From Adenophora triphylla var. japonica (Eukaryota > Streptophyta > Magnoliopsida > Asterales > Campanulaceae), in assembly GCA_022495995.1 (NCBI GenBank), contig JAFEMH010002442.1, positions 181,001-245,000 on the forward strand: 64,000 bases of DNA. Reading direction: 5' to 3'. Shown one piece after another: positions 46,793 through 58,418 of this stretch. The translations under genes were made by a program, and so were the position numbers. Position 1 is the stretch's first letter. Each line of letters begins with the position of its first letter. The notes beneath the pieces are model-generated. The model saw nothing but the letters and a program-made list of their open reading frames with translations, had not been told where the DNA came from and did not search any database.

Positions 46793-48155
46793 TGTTGGTG
46801 TTATGCCCTAGGCCTATGATTGATAGACTTATGTGTTGACATTATTTATTATTATATGAGATGTTTATTATTTGATTATTATATGTTTTGTATATTTGTT
46901 TATAATAATCTCTCGTCCCTAATTATTAAGAGAATAAATTAGTATAATTGTCAATGGATAATCATGTGATGATTATATGCATAAGAGATGCACATTGAAA
47001 TTATGGGTACTTGTTAAAGAACAAGCGATCGGACATGACCCGCATGAGATTTATGTAATGGTCAAAAGTCATACTTAAATCTCATACTGCTACTTCCATT
47101 TATTTCCTAGACTGAGACTATCATAACCTTACATATGATGAAAGCCATGTTTGATTTTAGTCAAACGATATCTTAACACGATATCTATAAAGGCTATCAT
47201 TGGCATGATCGGATTCATGATGGGAAGGATGATAAGTCAAGAAGGAGTTTGTCCTCTAAGAGAGATGTTATGCTTGGGCCCCTCGATGAGCGATAATGAT
47301 GAAAGTGTATGGCCGTACCCCAATATGATTGGAATTATCATTATACTCAAGAATCGAGAAAGCATTGAACAATAAACAAGTCGACATGGACCATGACTTG
47401 TGTTCAATATAACATCGTGAGACAAAAAGGGATAAATGGAAGTACACCGTTGGAAACGTGAACTCTTACGCTGCATCATTTGGGTAGACATAATGGCTTG
47501 CTAGAGTCCGCTTATGTCTTATGAGGTTCGATATGATCGATCTCATTGCCAACATGATGTAATCCTATTGGGTCACACACAACTAGAATGAATTGGTTGA
47601 ACCGGAGGAAGAATGATTGAGAGACACGTAAACCGGCTACTTATGTCACGCGACATATCAAGCCAATGGCTTGATATACCGCGCGACATAATAGGCCAAT
47701 ACGCGGTATTGACAGCCTGTCTCTCCTAATTTGATTAGAAGAGGTATTTACACTATTTGTAGTATAAATACAGGGGTTCTGTCAGACCTAAAAAGTCTAG
47801 CCGAAATTTTAAAGCAAAATTCACAATCAAATTCTCTCAATATTCTTCAAGGTTTAGATCTAGCAATCGACAAGAAATTGTTCTTGGATTCATTCGAAGG
47901 TGTGGATACCAAAAGAGGGTCTTCGCTCATTCATTGATCAAGACCTAGAGTTCAAGCAAGTTGAAGAACGAAGTTTGTGATTCAATATCACATAATCAAA
48001 TCGTTCGATAGCTCAAGACCGGAAAGCGTTTCAAGGTTGGTTTAATTCTATTTCATTGATATTCAAATTAATTGTATAGAACGGATCCTAGGGCTTCTTG
48101 GGTTTTATGTTTTTAATGCTTAATTCCGCTGCGCATGGACCCGTAAAACCCAACA
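46793..48155 (+). repeat. 3' LTR of copia-1 (1363 bp)
   Basis: Preceded by the polypurine tract CAAGTGGGAGAC. Ends AAAACCCAACA, followed by the second CTAAT. Confidence 0.95.
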
Positions 48156-48257
48156 CTAATAATGTCTATTTATACTAAAACATCAATAGACTAAGGAGAG
48201 TGAATCAGACACTCTTGCACAAATTCATGCGGCTGAGTGAAGACTTTTCATGGACGG

Positions 48258-50645
48258 TGTCACGACCCTAAACCTAGGCACATTTTGGTCACATGTGGAG
48301 CACGTGGGAGTGGGGTGCATTGCATCTCATATTATGCATTATATATTATTTGGTTATATTATATGTTTATTTGGCTAAGTTGCTAAATTATGTGATTTTA
48401 GATGTTATTAAATTAAATTAAATTATATAATGTCTAATTAAAACAAGTGGAAATTAATGTATTAAAGTTATAATATTTGAAATTTTAAATAGAAATGTTA
48501 TAAAAAATATAAGTAACATTTTATTAGGAGGCGGAGGGAGTAATAATAATAATAAAAATAAAAGATACGGGACGGATTTGTTTGAAAAAGGCTTCACGTG
48601 GCAAAAGCAAGGCAAGGAGGAGGTGTTGCTTAGGAAATATTTAGAAGCTTTTTCTTCTTACCTTCTTCTCAGCTCTTCTACTTCTCTCTGGGTTCTTCTC
48701 TTTCTCTCCGTACCAACATACAGTTCCTAAACCTAGGGTTACGTTCAGAAAATCAACCGTTGATCCGTTTTTATTTCCGACTTCATATTTGTGATCAGGG
48801 AGTCGATTAGAGTAAGAATAGCCGATTAAATCTTCTTTTTATTTCGGCAAATTTTGGTAAGTTATTATGATTCTTTCAAATAACTGTTCATAATATGTAT
48901 AAAGATAATATTATGATGATATAATTGATTATTGATGATTTTGGCATTTTTATTTGGCCTTTAAAATGATTTAAAATGATGAATATATGGGGTTAAACTC
49001 GGTTCTGTATATATCTACCATGTACAATAAGGTTAGTATTAATTGGTTATAACTATTACTAGTATGAGAATTCTTACTTAGTTGGTTTAATTTAATAATT
49101 TAGTATTACTATTCTCGATTCAATAGAATGCCCTGAATACTTCATAAGAAATATGTTGGAAGCATTACAGATTGCCTAGACTTTGGATATTCTTAGAGCC
49201 CATTAAATTAACTTGGTTTAGAGCATTTGAAATTATTTCGTGTAACAGTGGTACTAAATTGAAATTGAAAGGCTATGTTTGTATAATGTTATAAAAAGTT
49301 AAAGATATAATCTTTCGACTAATAAATATAATAGTTCAATGTTATATGATGTACGCGTAGGGTTACTTATATGATATCGTATCCTTACGTGATGACCTGT
49401 ATAGGGTTATTTGTTCTTAGAGTGCTTAAAATGTGTAGTGCACTATTTACTTGGTTTGGACAGGAGTGGTAGTACCCTGTTACTAGTTTACATATTGTGT
49501 AATGAATGTGTAGGACTTATGTGCTATACTTTGTGCCATACGAGTTTACATATTCATAGTTAATTGTGCACATAGTGTTAAATACGTGTTGCACTGTTTC
49601 AATTGTTTAACATGAGTTGCAGTACCATGTGTACATATATGTTGATGTCCCGTTGGGTGGACTTACTTTCAAGTATCTGTGATGTGCTTGAATATGGTAT
49701 ACCAGTTGATCTTCGGGAGTATAGGGAATGCAACCACTTATGAGAATATATTTCATAATGTGATTGGATGTCCTTATACTTGTACCGTTCACCCCCTTCT
49801 GTGGCCACGGATTTAGGGGTTCAGCTTCTGTGGATATGTGCAGTCATGCCACATGATAGCGAGGCAGCTTATATGGATCTCTGAAAGGGGTCGTATAAGA
49901 GGTGGATGTGCACTAGCAGCTCACCACATGAGAGGAGTATGACTCCCACCGTAGTACTACATATGACCCGAGATGGGGAAAAGGTAAAGGGAAAGGTAAC
50001 GTAAAGTGTTTCTTCGTTTTCCCAATGTGATTGAGCAACCCGCGTATGTGTTGCATGTTATATGACTTATTGGTCACAGAAAGGTAACGTAATGTGTTTA
50101 CCGTTTTCCAATATTGAGCAACCTCGTTTATGTGTTGCATCTTGTATGGCATATTGTCGCATACATAATAGCTTGCCGAGATTTTATCTCACCCCTTCTC
50201 CCTTTATTTTTTTAGATCCCGCCGAGACAGTGCACTGCACTGAGGCCGGCGAGGAGTTTGGACATCTTTTTGGTTGTCGGGGTATGTGTTGTCTTGGGGA
50301 GTTGGGATTGTTCTGGTGGTTATTCTTTTGGGAAATGTTTTGTATATAAAACTTTCAGAAGCATGTTTCTGTTGAGTTGTGTTGTAAGTAAACTTGAGTT
50401 GGGTTGTTTTATGGTTGGCTTATGTAAGCCTTACCAGTTGTATATTTGTATAAACAGGGTGTGTTTGGTTTTAAACAGGTTTATATATCGCCTCCGTGTA
50501 GAGAGGTTATTTTGAAATTGTTTTTAAAACGGCTTGTATACTTTTCAATTAAAAGTAAAGAAAAGTTTTTTTTAGAAGGTGTATTTTGGGACTCTCCATC
50601 CTGGGACACGAGTTTATAGGTCTCGGGAATTGGGAGGAGCCCACA
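48258..50645. mobile_element. Solo LTR, Ty3/gypsy-type (2388 bp)
   Basis: Starts TGTCACGACCCTAAACC, ends GGGAGGAGCCCACA, flanked by a perfect GACGG duplication (48253-48257, 50646-50650). No internal region. It sits in the third inverted U3 of the copia-like array; the uninterrupted site is seen in units 1 and 2. Similar general design to, but different sequence from, the solo LTR at 12827. Confidence 0.9.
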
Positions 50646-51084
50646 GACGGTGCCGTCTTCCATTAATGGAGTTCCCATTTGAAATTCAACATTTCTAGAA
50701 GAAGCTGGAATACTACAAATCTCCCCCTCCAGCTAACATAGTTGGAATGTTCAACATTCAACATTTCTAGAAGAAGCTGGAATACTACAAATGTCCCATT
50801 TCTAAACTTAGGCATGAATGTTAGTGTAAATTTACTAAGGTACAAGAAGGTGAAGCTCTTCCTTAATAATTGTAAAATGTACAATAAGACAATCTTTTAG
50901 GGACGAAGGGAGTATGTTAATGAATAATGTCAATATCTAAGCATATGTCTTCATATGGAGCTATTGATAGAGAAATAACATCTTCTTTTGTCATCTCTTA
51001 AAATCAATGCTGGTGAACTTTGTCGGTGTCATGATGTGTAGGGTGAGCCACAACAGGAGCAGGTTCTACACTCTGGTTATGTGC

Positions 51085-51560
51085 TTATTTTATTTTTTTT
51101 GATTATCCAGGTTCTCCAGCTTTGCCGGATCAATCCTGGACCACAAGGTACCGGCCCCTCAGTATGCTGGCGGAGGTAAATCGCGGGATGTGCCCTATGC
51201 AGCCAGGGTGGCAGCACCCCTTATACTCCTGGCCCCAAGAGCGCCATCCTACAAGGCATTTACACTCTTACAACACCAAATGGCTGCTCCAGCTGCTCCT
51301 GCCGAGGCAATTACATCATTTTTACAATACCAAATGGCTGCTCCAGTGCTCCTGCCAAGATTTGAACTCCCCACACTGAGATTGCAAGCCCAGCATTGCT
51401 GCTTTCTTAACTGCACGGATGTGCCCCGGGGGACTCCTAAAGACCCTGAAATCCAAGATAGGAATTAAACTACAAAGATTCCCCTTGGGGGGAATCGAAC
51501 CGCTGACCTCCCCTTCGAAAGACCACCATTATATCACTGGGCCAAGGCCCATTAGATTAG
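51085..51560 (-). mobile_element. tRNA-derived SINE-like element, apparently with two tRNA-like heads
   Basis: On the minus strand the head (51551 downwards) has CCTTGGCCCAGTGATATAAT (A-box-like) and GGTTCGATTCC (B box), with acceptor-like CCTTGG/CCAAGG ends. A second tRNA-like unit follows with GGGAGTTCAAATCTTGGC. The body has a tandem pair of GGAGCAGCCATTTGGT segments, and the element ends in an A-rich tail (AAAAAAAATAAAATAA). GTTATGTGC flanks both sides (51076-51084 and 51563-51571) as a target duplication. Open plus-strand frames here are by-products. Confidence 0.7.
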
Positions 51561-51748
51561 GTGTTATGTGCATTTATTATTTTGACGGGGAGTAGCCCCA
51601 AATGATTATGTAAATATTGTCTTTTGCAGTGTTTTTTTTTTTAGGAAAATAACAATAAATAAAAGCTTTCATAAAAATATCAAAATGCAGTTAAATCAAC
51701 AGGGGAAGTGGGAAAGTCGAGTTTTATGATTACACACTTTCCAATGTT

Positions 51749-52195
51749 TACGGTTGCTTGGAAATCTTTTCTTTGATAAATTGAATTTTTAGTTTTGGAT
51801 AAAAACACTTCAAATAAAACTCTACAAACAAAAATGTGTTTAGATCTTTTGAATTTCAAATGAAATAAAAGCTTCATGATGCTTTTTCTAACATACTTCC
51901 TCCGTCTCATAAAAAATCTTATCCATTTTGCTATTTTGGACGTCCCATTTTAAAGTTACTTCTTTTTAGGAAACTGTGTTAGAAAAGTGACTTTAAAGTG
52001 AAACGCCCAAAATAGCAAAATGAGTAAGATTTTATGAGAAGGAGGAAGTACGTTAGAAAAAGCATCATGAAGCTTTTATTTCATTTGAAATTCTAAAGAT
52101 CTAAACACATTTTTGTTTGTAGAGTTTTATTTGAAGTGTTTTTATCCAAAACTAAAAATTCAATTTATCAAAGAAAAGATTTCCAAGCAACCGTA
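51749..52195. repeat. 447-bp near-perfect inverted repeat centred on a MITE-like core
   Basis: The outer 145 bp (TACGGTTGCTTGGAAATC... to ...GCATCATGAAGC region) are repeated in inverse orientation on the other side with very few differences. The inner part is TTCCTCCGTCTCATAAAAAA and its inverse around TTTGCTATTTTGG. The right arm runs on into the right half of a Stowaway MITE ending GTGGGACGGAGGGAG at 52321. Confidence 0.92.
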
Positions 52196-52325
52196 CTATT
52201 CTCTACTCCACTTTCTCTCTCCTAACCACTCACAACTCCTACTTTTATAACATTATATATATTCACTCCTTATTTTCCGTTCTCAACAGTAAATTGATAA
52301 GTTAATGTGGGACGGAGGGAGTAAT

Positions 52326-53656
52326 GTTTAATGTTCTGGGTAACTTAATAAAATAGGATGGATTGAACCGTCAATGGGGGGTGTCCATTTATTTCAAGTC
52401 GTAGGTCATTTACAAAATAGGCACAATTCTGATTTTGGTACACCTGGTCGAGAAATCAAATTCAGCAAGCTGACCTTTATCCAGTGAGAACAGTGCAACA
52501 CCCAACCGCTCGAACTGCCAATCTAGTATGTGTCCGGTCGAACAGACGCGGACCGCCCATGGATCTGATATGCCGGTCCTTGGCCGCTCCAACTTTGTCT
52601 AACCAGTCGTTCCTCGACTTACCCTGCCCGAGCCCCACGGACCATTGCACACGAGCTGGTTGAGCTATACAAAATTCTAAGGCTTCTAGCCACGGTGCAA
52701 AGTGTGAAGTGCGTCCTAAAAGTGGGTGCATAAGTTGCTTAAAACCATCCTTATCACTAATTGGATATGTGCCACTAGACTGTCTTTTGGAGGGAAACAC
52801 TTGATTCTTTTTATTTTTCTTGGGAACCACTTGATTGACTTCTCGTTAGATGGATTCACTTAATTAGGTTCTTAACTTGCCTTGTTTAAGTAATGTGGAA
52901 TATATAGCTATCCATATTCCCCAAACACTTAAAATCTCATGATTTAAATAATACAATTTAACAATTAATTTCTCATTTACTCGAAAATATGTTTTTGATT
53001 TATCCTCTCACAATGTAAATTCAATTTATAACTTGTTACATTTTTCTTTAAATTAAACCTACTTAAAAATAAGGTCAAAATTTGATCGAACCTAATTTTA
53101 CTAAATTCATTTTCAGCAGAAGAAGCATCCTTAACTAACCGTAATGAGTTAGTAGCAAGATAATTATACTGCATAAGAAAGCCTCTGAAAAAATACAAGA
53201 AAATTATCCTCCCTCCTCGTTTTTCTATATACCATTAATCCATTAATTTTATTTTATTATTTACATTTACATTTCCCTTTACACTCGTGCGTTAAACACA
53301 CTAACAAATAAATTTGGTAAACTAAAAGGAATAAAGATTTTTATAAGAACAAAATTAATTCAAAAAATGTTTTGAAAACACTTACTATTTCAATAAAATT
53401 TTATCATCGTGTTGATCTCATACATAATGCTTGTAGTTACAATTATAGGGATTTTCTCTGTCTCATAATAGTATTTCGTAGGCCAATGCAAATTATTACA
53501 CTAGATCCGATTCGTATCCAATAATTAATTCAAAAACGCCACCACACTGCTGTCCGTGCAGGGAATTAAAGGACTACGAGCTAATAATTTGCCTTGTCCC
53601 AAATTTTACAGGATTGGCCTTGGTAGTAGACGATATATTTTGAATCAAATGATATA
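52326..53656. other. Stretch without recognised genes
   Basis: A minus-strand frame at 52477-52830 is open for 117 codons but has no recognisable domain and no plausible partner exons. The rest is AT-rich. It lies within GLR intron 1. Confidence 0.45.
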
Positions 53657-53661
53657 CTCTC

Positions 53662-53862
53662 TGATAGACAGAGATTAACTTTGAGAATATTAATTGTATT
53701 TCCATTGATCACAAGGTGTTGAATTTATACAGATACATAGGAGATATTCTAGGACTAGATTACAACAAATATATTGAAAGATTTATCTAGATATTATATA
53801 CGATAAACATGGAATGAAAATATATCTAAGTATCTGGTGGATCTTCTCTTTTATTGTTATCA
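53662..53862 (-). repeat. 3' LTR of copia-2 (201 bp)
   Basis: On the minus strand it begins TGATAACAATAAAAG and ends CTGTCTATCA. Apparently identical to 58218-58418. Confidence 0.96.
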
Positions 53863-56800
53863 TGCCCCCGCAAGATGGACGACCGAGGAGAGAGTCCAAT
53901 CTTGGAAATTAACTCAAGGAATCGTGCGCGCGGAAGAGGCTTTGTCAGTGCGTCTGCCAGCTGATCCGACCCAGATATGTGTGAGACTCGCAGCTGGGAA
54001 GCTTGAACTTGTTCCCGAACAAAATGATAATCAAGCGCTAGATGCTTCATCTTGGAATGAAACTTGGGATTTGCAGCAACATAGGTTGCTCCCAGGTTGT
54101 CGCAATAGATAGCAGGTGGACTGGAGATGTTGACAGCAAGTTCACGAAGCAGATTTTGGAGCCAAAGTACTTCAGCAGTGGTGGCAGCCATTGCTCTATA
54201 CTCAGCTTCTGTAGATGAACGGGCAAGGGTGCGTTGCTTACGAGAACTCCAGGAGATGGGATTGCGACCAAGGTACACTATGAATCCGGTGGTGGAGATG
54301 TAGTTGTCGAGTCGCCGCCCAATCTGCATACGTGAATGCATGTAGAGAGGTAGGAGAATTGCGGCGAAGGAGCTTGATCCATGAGTACTTGTACCAACTA
54401 AATATCGAAGGACTCGTTTCAATGCCTTCAAGTGCAGATCAGTGGGTGCTTGAAGATATTGAGAGAGTCTGTTTACTGCAAATGATAGATCAAATCGAGT
54501 ATATGACAAGTATTGTAAAGACCCAACAATAGCTCGATATTCGGAGGGATCATGGAGAGGAGATCCGGACTGAGCATTGAGGGGAGGATGAGGCACCATG
54601 GGGGTTGGTACTGGGTTGGCATCAAGCATATTGGTCCGTGTGAGTAAGTCAACAATATACTTGTGTTGACTCAAAAAAATACCATGAGAGTGAGGAATGA
54701 CTTCAATGCCAAGAAAATAAGACAAGGAGCCAAGGTCTTTGAGAGAAAAACGTGATGCAAAAGAGGAGATGAAGTTGTCAACAAGGGTGGAGTTAGAACC
54801 TGTGATGACAATATCATCTACATAAACTAGTAGAAAAATGCAATCCTGTGAGTGTCGCAGAGTAAACAGAGATGAATCCGAGACGCATTGTGAAAACCAA
54901 CGAGATAGGAGATAGGTTCGGAGTTCATTGTACCATGCACGAGGGGCTTGTTTTAAGCCATAGATGGCTTGACGAAGCTTGCAGATGTGCGTGGGATGTG
55001 TGGAGCTGACAAACCCAGTGGTTGGTCGCCATATACACGTCGTTCTGTAAGAGAGCCTTGAAGGAAGGCATTGTTGATGTCGACTTGTCGAAGTGGCCGA
55101 TTGTTACCGATTGCGATGACAAGACAAGACGAATGGTAGCGGGCTTGACTACAGGGGCTGAATGTCTCTCGAATAGTCGAGTCCAGACGTTGATGAAACC
55201 CTTTTGCAACCAGTCGAGCTTTGAGGCGATCAACAGAGCCATCAGGTTTATACTTGGTGCGGAAGATCCATTTGCACCCAACCAAGTTACGAGATGGGTC
55301 TGGGGGAACAAGGTCCCAAGTGTTATTGCGGGTTAGTGCATCGAACTCTGTTTGCATAGCTGCACGCCAGTCGGGGTGTTTTAGAGCTTGGGCAACAGTG
55401 GTGGGGTCGGAGGTGGTTTGAGGAAGGGAAACATGTAGGTTTAGTTTGGTGATGGGTTTGGTAATTTTGTTTTGAAGCCGGGTGATTGGTCTGTGTGTTG
55501 GTGGAGGTTCAGGTGTGGTGGTGGTAGTAGGGAGTGTGATCGGGGGTGCTGCAGAGGTATTGGAAGGGGTTGGGATGAGGCGGCCGCATGGGGGATCCGG
55601 GGCGCACGCCTGAGAGGTCGTAGCACCAGGGGAATCAAGGTGAGGTTGAGGCGGGCGCATGGGAGAGGTTGGTGCGGGCGCCTGAGTAGCCGTGGGTGTG
55701 GCCTGGGCGGAAGGGGTTTGGGGCGTGCGCCTGGGGTTATGGGGGGCGGGCGCCTCACTGGGTGTTGAAGTGGAATCAATGGTGGGGTTATCAGCTTGGG
55801 TTTGAATGAGAACTGGGAGGGAGGAGGCACACCAGTCAGTAATGGAGGGGGAAGGGATGGTGTTTGGGGTGTGAGATGTGGTATTTGAGAAGGGAAAGAC
55901 TGATTCGACAAATTTGACATGACGAGAGACGAAGATTTTGTGAGTTTTGGGATCGAGGCAATAATAGGCACTTTGTGTGGGGGAGTAACCAACAAATACA
56001 CAGGGAGAGGAACGAGGTTCGAGTTTGTGTTTGGTGTAGGGACGAAGCCACTTGGGTATGAGAGCGGCAGAAGGCTGCGGAGTTTTTGATAATTAGGAGG
56101 ATGGCCAAGAAGAATAAGGTGGGGAGATTTCATGTTGAGGGTGGGGGTGGGCATGCGGTTGATGAGATAGCCGGCCGTGACAAAGGCAAGGGGCCGCAGG
56201 TTAGGGGCATATGGGAGTGGGTAAGTAAAGATAGGCCGGTTTCGGCAATGTGTCGATGGCGTCTCCGAGTACCCATTGTGTTCAGTGTGTGGGGTGGAGA
56301 GGTGAGATGAGTTATGCCATGGGAAACGAGAAGGGAATGAAGACCAATATATTCGCCTCCATTATCACTAAAGATGGTGATGATTGGGCGATTGAAGAAC
56401 TTTTTCAACTCGAGATTTAAATTCGGAGAAAACGGAGGTGGCATCACTTTTGTGTTTTAAGGGGTAAAGCCATATGTATTTCGAAAAATGGTCAACGAAG
56501 ATGATATAGTATTTGAAACCATCGTATGAGGTTATAGGGGACGACCACACATCACTGTATAAGACATCAAGAGGACCACTAGAAAGAATTGAATTCTCAA
56601 AAAATGGCAATTTATGGCTTTTATTGCAGTCACATGAATTACAATGAAAGCTAGAACAACTAGGAATTTGTAAATTGAAACTACTACTAAGATGACGAAC
56701 AATGGACTGAGACGGATGGCCTAAGAGATGATGCCACGTTGAAGCAGCGGAAGTGGAGATGGAATGAGCAGCGGGAGAAGGAGGCGACCATTCATAGATG

Positions 56801-58152
56801 CCCGAGCTAGAATTGCCTTCCAAGAGTGTGACTCCCGTGCGAAGATCCTTCACAAGAAAGGAAGTAGATGAGAAGGAGACAGAACAGTTATTATCAAGGC
56901 AAAATTTAGAGATAGATAGAATATTACGGGACACAGAGGGAGCACAAAGAACATGATTAAGCGAAAATTTAGAAGTGGGTGTAAGGAGAGTGGTGGAACC
57001 AGTATGGGTGATAGGTAGGTCGGAACCATCGCCAATGAGAAGCTCATCAGTCCCATCGTATGGAGAGTGAAGAGCTAGGTTGTTGAGGTCGTTGGTAACA
57101 TGGTGAGTTGCCCCACTATCAAAGAGCCAAGGTTTTGGTTGGTGGGTGGAGGTTGCGGTGTGGGCACTAGGCTGATTTGGTGGGCGGTTGGTGTTGGTTC
57201 GGTTGTTGTTGGGAGGGGGAGGGAATTGTGCATTAGGGTAGATTTGGCGGAAGGTGTGACATTGAGAGAGGAAGTGACCTTCACGTCGGCACCATTGGCA
57301 ACGACCTTTGTATGGTTGAGGTGAGGAGTTGGTGCGAGGGTTGTAGTTGGGAGAGTGGTTAGGTTGGTTGTTGGATGAGCTGGTTGATTTTTGGTTGTGT
57401 AGTTGACAGGTTGCAGAAAGGTGGATGGGTTTTTGGGTTTGTTTTTGAGGGTTAACTCACGATTGATTAGCTTTTCATGGAGCTCGTCAAACGTGATTGG
57501 GTTTTCACGGTTCTGGACAGCAGAGATGACATTATCATAGTCGGGGTCATTGATTTGTTCAAGAATTTTGTCAATGAGATCATCGGGAATTGATAGGGGC
57601 GGCTTTAGAGAGGTTAATTGAGCGGCACGAGTTTGGATATCTTGCATGTATTCGGTTATGGTTCGGGTACCCTTCGTGATATTGCGAAGGTGGTCTTTGA
57701 TTTGTTTAATGTGGCCTTTAGAGGGATTGGCAAAGGTTTTGGCAAGGGAATTCCAAGCGGCAAGGGTGGTTGAACAGAGGGATATTAAAGGGACAAGGGA
57801 AGGAGATAAGGAACCCAAGCTAAAGCACCAAGGAGAAGTTTGTCTTGGCGATACCAAGTTTTGTAGGAAGGATTAGGCAAGGGTTGTGGTGGTAAGCGGA
57901 AGCTGAGCAAAGCGGTTCTCTACTGTAAAGAGCACTGGTTGGGGCGGTGGGAGTAATAGTTTCTGGTGGAGGTGTGTGATCATTGTCAATGAAGTGATGG
58001 AGGTCCAAACCTATGAGGGTGGCTTCAATTTGAAGTTTCCATGCTATGTAGTTGGTGTTGGTGAGTTTGAGAACATGGGAGAGGGAGACGGCAACAAGGG
58101 GATGGGTTGGTTCGGCTAGGTTAGGTATGAGGGTGAGGTCTGTGGTAGCCAT
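53826..58152 (-). pseudogene. copia-2 gag-pol, frames broken
   Basis: From 58152 downwards: gag start MATTDLTLIPNLAEP with KLTNTNYIAWKLQIEATL; gag core (57857-57330); zinc knuckle CQWCRREGHFLSQC (about 57290); protease WLFDSGATHHVT; integrase WHHLLGHPSQ, HCNSC, YSDVWS and FSDNGGEYIG (56800-56340); RT GCKWIFRTKYKPDG, LKARLVAKGF, RQVDINNAFLQGSL, VYVDDIVITG (about 54820); and RNase H ending in the LADALTKPL motif (about 53940). The frame shifts at least near 57870-57830, 57330, 56400, 55650, 55200-55000 and 54900. The RNase H end reads into the 3' LTR. Confidence 0.92.
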
Positions 58153-58205
58153 GGAGGGAGGCGGCAGCAGCTATGCAGCAGAGGGTAGGGTTTTTGATCG
58201 TCAAT

Positions 58206-58217
58206 GCTCTGATACCA
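58206..58217 (-). other. Primer binding site of copia-2
   Basis: TGGTATCAGAGC on the minus strand, directly next to the 5' LTR; 12 of 12 to the plant initiator-Met tRNA end. Confidence 0.92.
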
Positions 58218-58418
58218 TGATAGACAGAGATTAACTTTGAGAATATTAATTGTATTTCCATTGATCACAAGGTGTTGAATTTATACAGATACATAGGAGA
58301 TATTCTAGGACTAGATTACAACAAATATATTGAAAGATTTATCTAGATATTATATACGATAAACATGGAATGAAAATATATCTAAGTATCTGGTGGATCT
58401 TCTCTTTTATTGTTATCA
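58218..58418 (-). repeat. 5' LTR of copia-2 (201 bp)
   Basis: Upstream LTR in the element's orientation; see the element entry for flanks and identity. Confidence 0.96.

Larger units (their letters stand above)
39942..48155 (+). mobile_element. Ty1/copia retrotransposon, 8.2 kb (copia-1)
   Basis: LTRs 39942-41312 and 46793-48155, TGTTGGTGTTATG...AAAACCCAACA, flanked by a perfect CTAAT duplication (39937-39941, 48156-48160). A primer site GGGTATCAAAGC is at 41315 and a polypurine tract CAAGTGGGAGAC at 46781. Gag, protease, integrase, RT and RNase H follow in copia order. The pre-insertion sequence is visible in units 1 and 2 of the surrounding array. Coding is broken by several frameshifts, so the element is not autonomous as read. 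Confidence 0.95.
36433..50789 (+). mobile_element. Tandem array of a small copia-like element with inverted U3 copies
   Basis: Three units spaced 1254 and 1256 bp apart (LTR starts 36433, 37687, 38943). Each unit has a direct LTR (about 317 bp, TGTAGTATTC...CAATCCTAACA), a TGGTATCAGAG primer site, a leader, the first 40-odd codons of gag, then an inverted copy of the first 235 bp of the LTR, inverted polypurine-tract sequence and a direct polypurine tract (GCTGGAGGGGGAGATT) leading into the next LTR. The third inverted copy is interrupted by copia-1 (39942-48155) and a gypsy solo LTR (48258-50645), and resumes to end at 50717, with one more short inverted end at 50763-50789. No protease, integrase or RT. 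No outer target duplication was recognised. Confidence 0.85.
53662..58418 (-). mobile_element. Ty1/copia retrotransposon, 4757 bp, identical LTRs (copia-2, Ale-like)
   Basis: LTRs 53662-53862 and 58218-58418 are 201 bp each and I found no difference between them by eye. A perfect CTCTC duplication flanks the element. On the minus strand the 5' LTR is followed directly by TGGTATCAGAGC, a perfect initiator-Met tRNA site, and the 3' LTR is preceded by the polypurine tract CTTGCGGGGGCA. Small size, short LTRs and the gag opening suit the Ale (Retrofit) lineage, by family knowledge. The insertion is recent, yet the coding region shows several frame changes. Confidence 0.95.

Noticed and set aside
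48258..50645. A gene in the 50.2-50.5 kb open frames
   Set aside because: The whole segment is an LTR with TG..CA ends and GACGG duplication; frames are short and unlike known proteins.
51122..51468. Two overlapping plus-strand ORFs after a splice-like TTATCCAG
   Set aside because: They lie in the SINE-like element with target duplication and A-rich tail; the repeated YNTKWLLQ phrase comes from an internal DNA duplication.
51481..51551. A functional tRNA gene on the minus strand
   Set aside because: A- and B-box words and acceptor ends are present, but T-arm and anticodon arms do not pair properly and the segment is the head of a longer SINE.
52477..52830. 117-codon minus-strand ORF as a gene
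   Set aside because: No domain, no splice partners, and it lies in the transposon-filled GLR intron.
36433..58418. Endogenous viral (pararetrovirus) sequence
   Set aside because: Domain order with integrase before RT, LTRs, primer sites and target duplications all fit Ty1/copia elements; no coat or movement protein seen.
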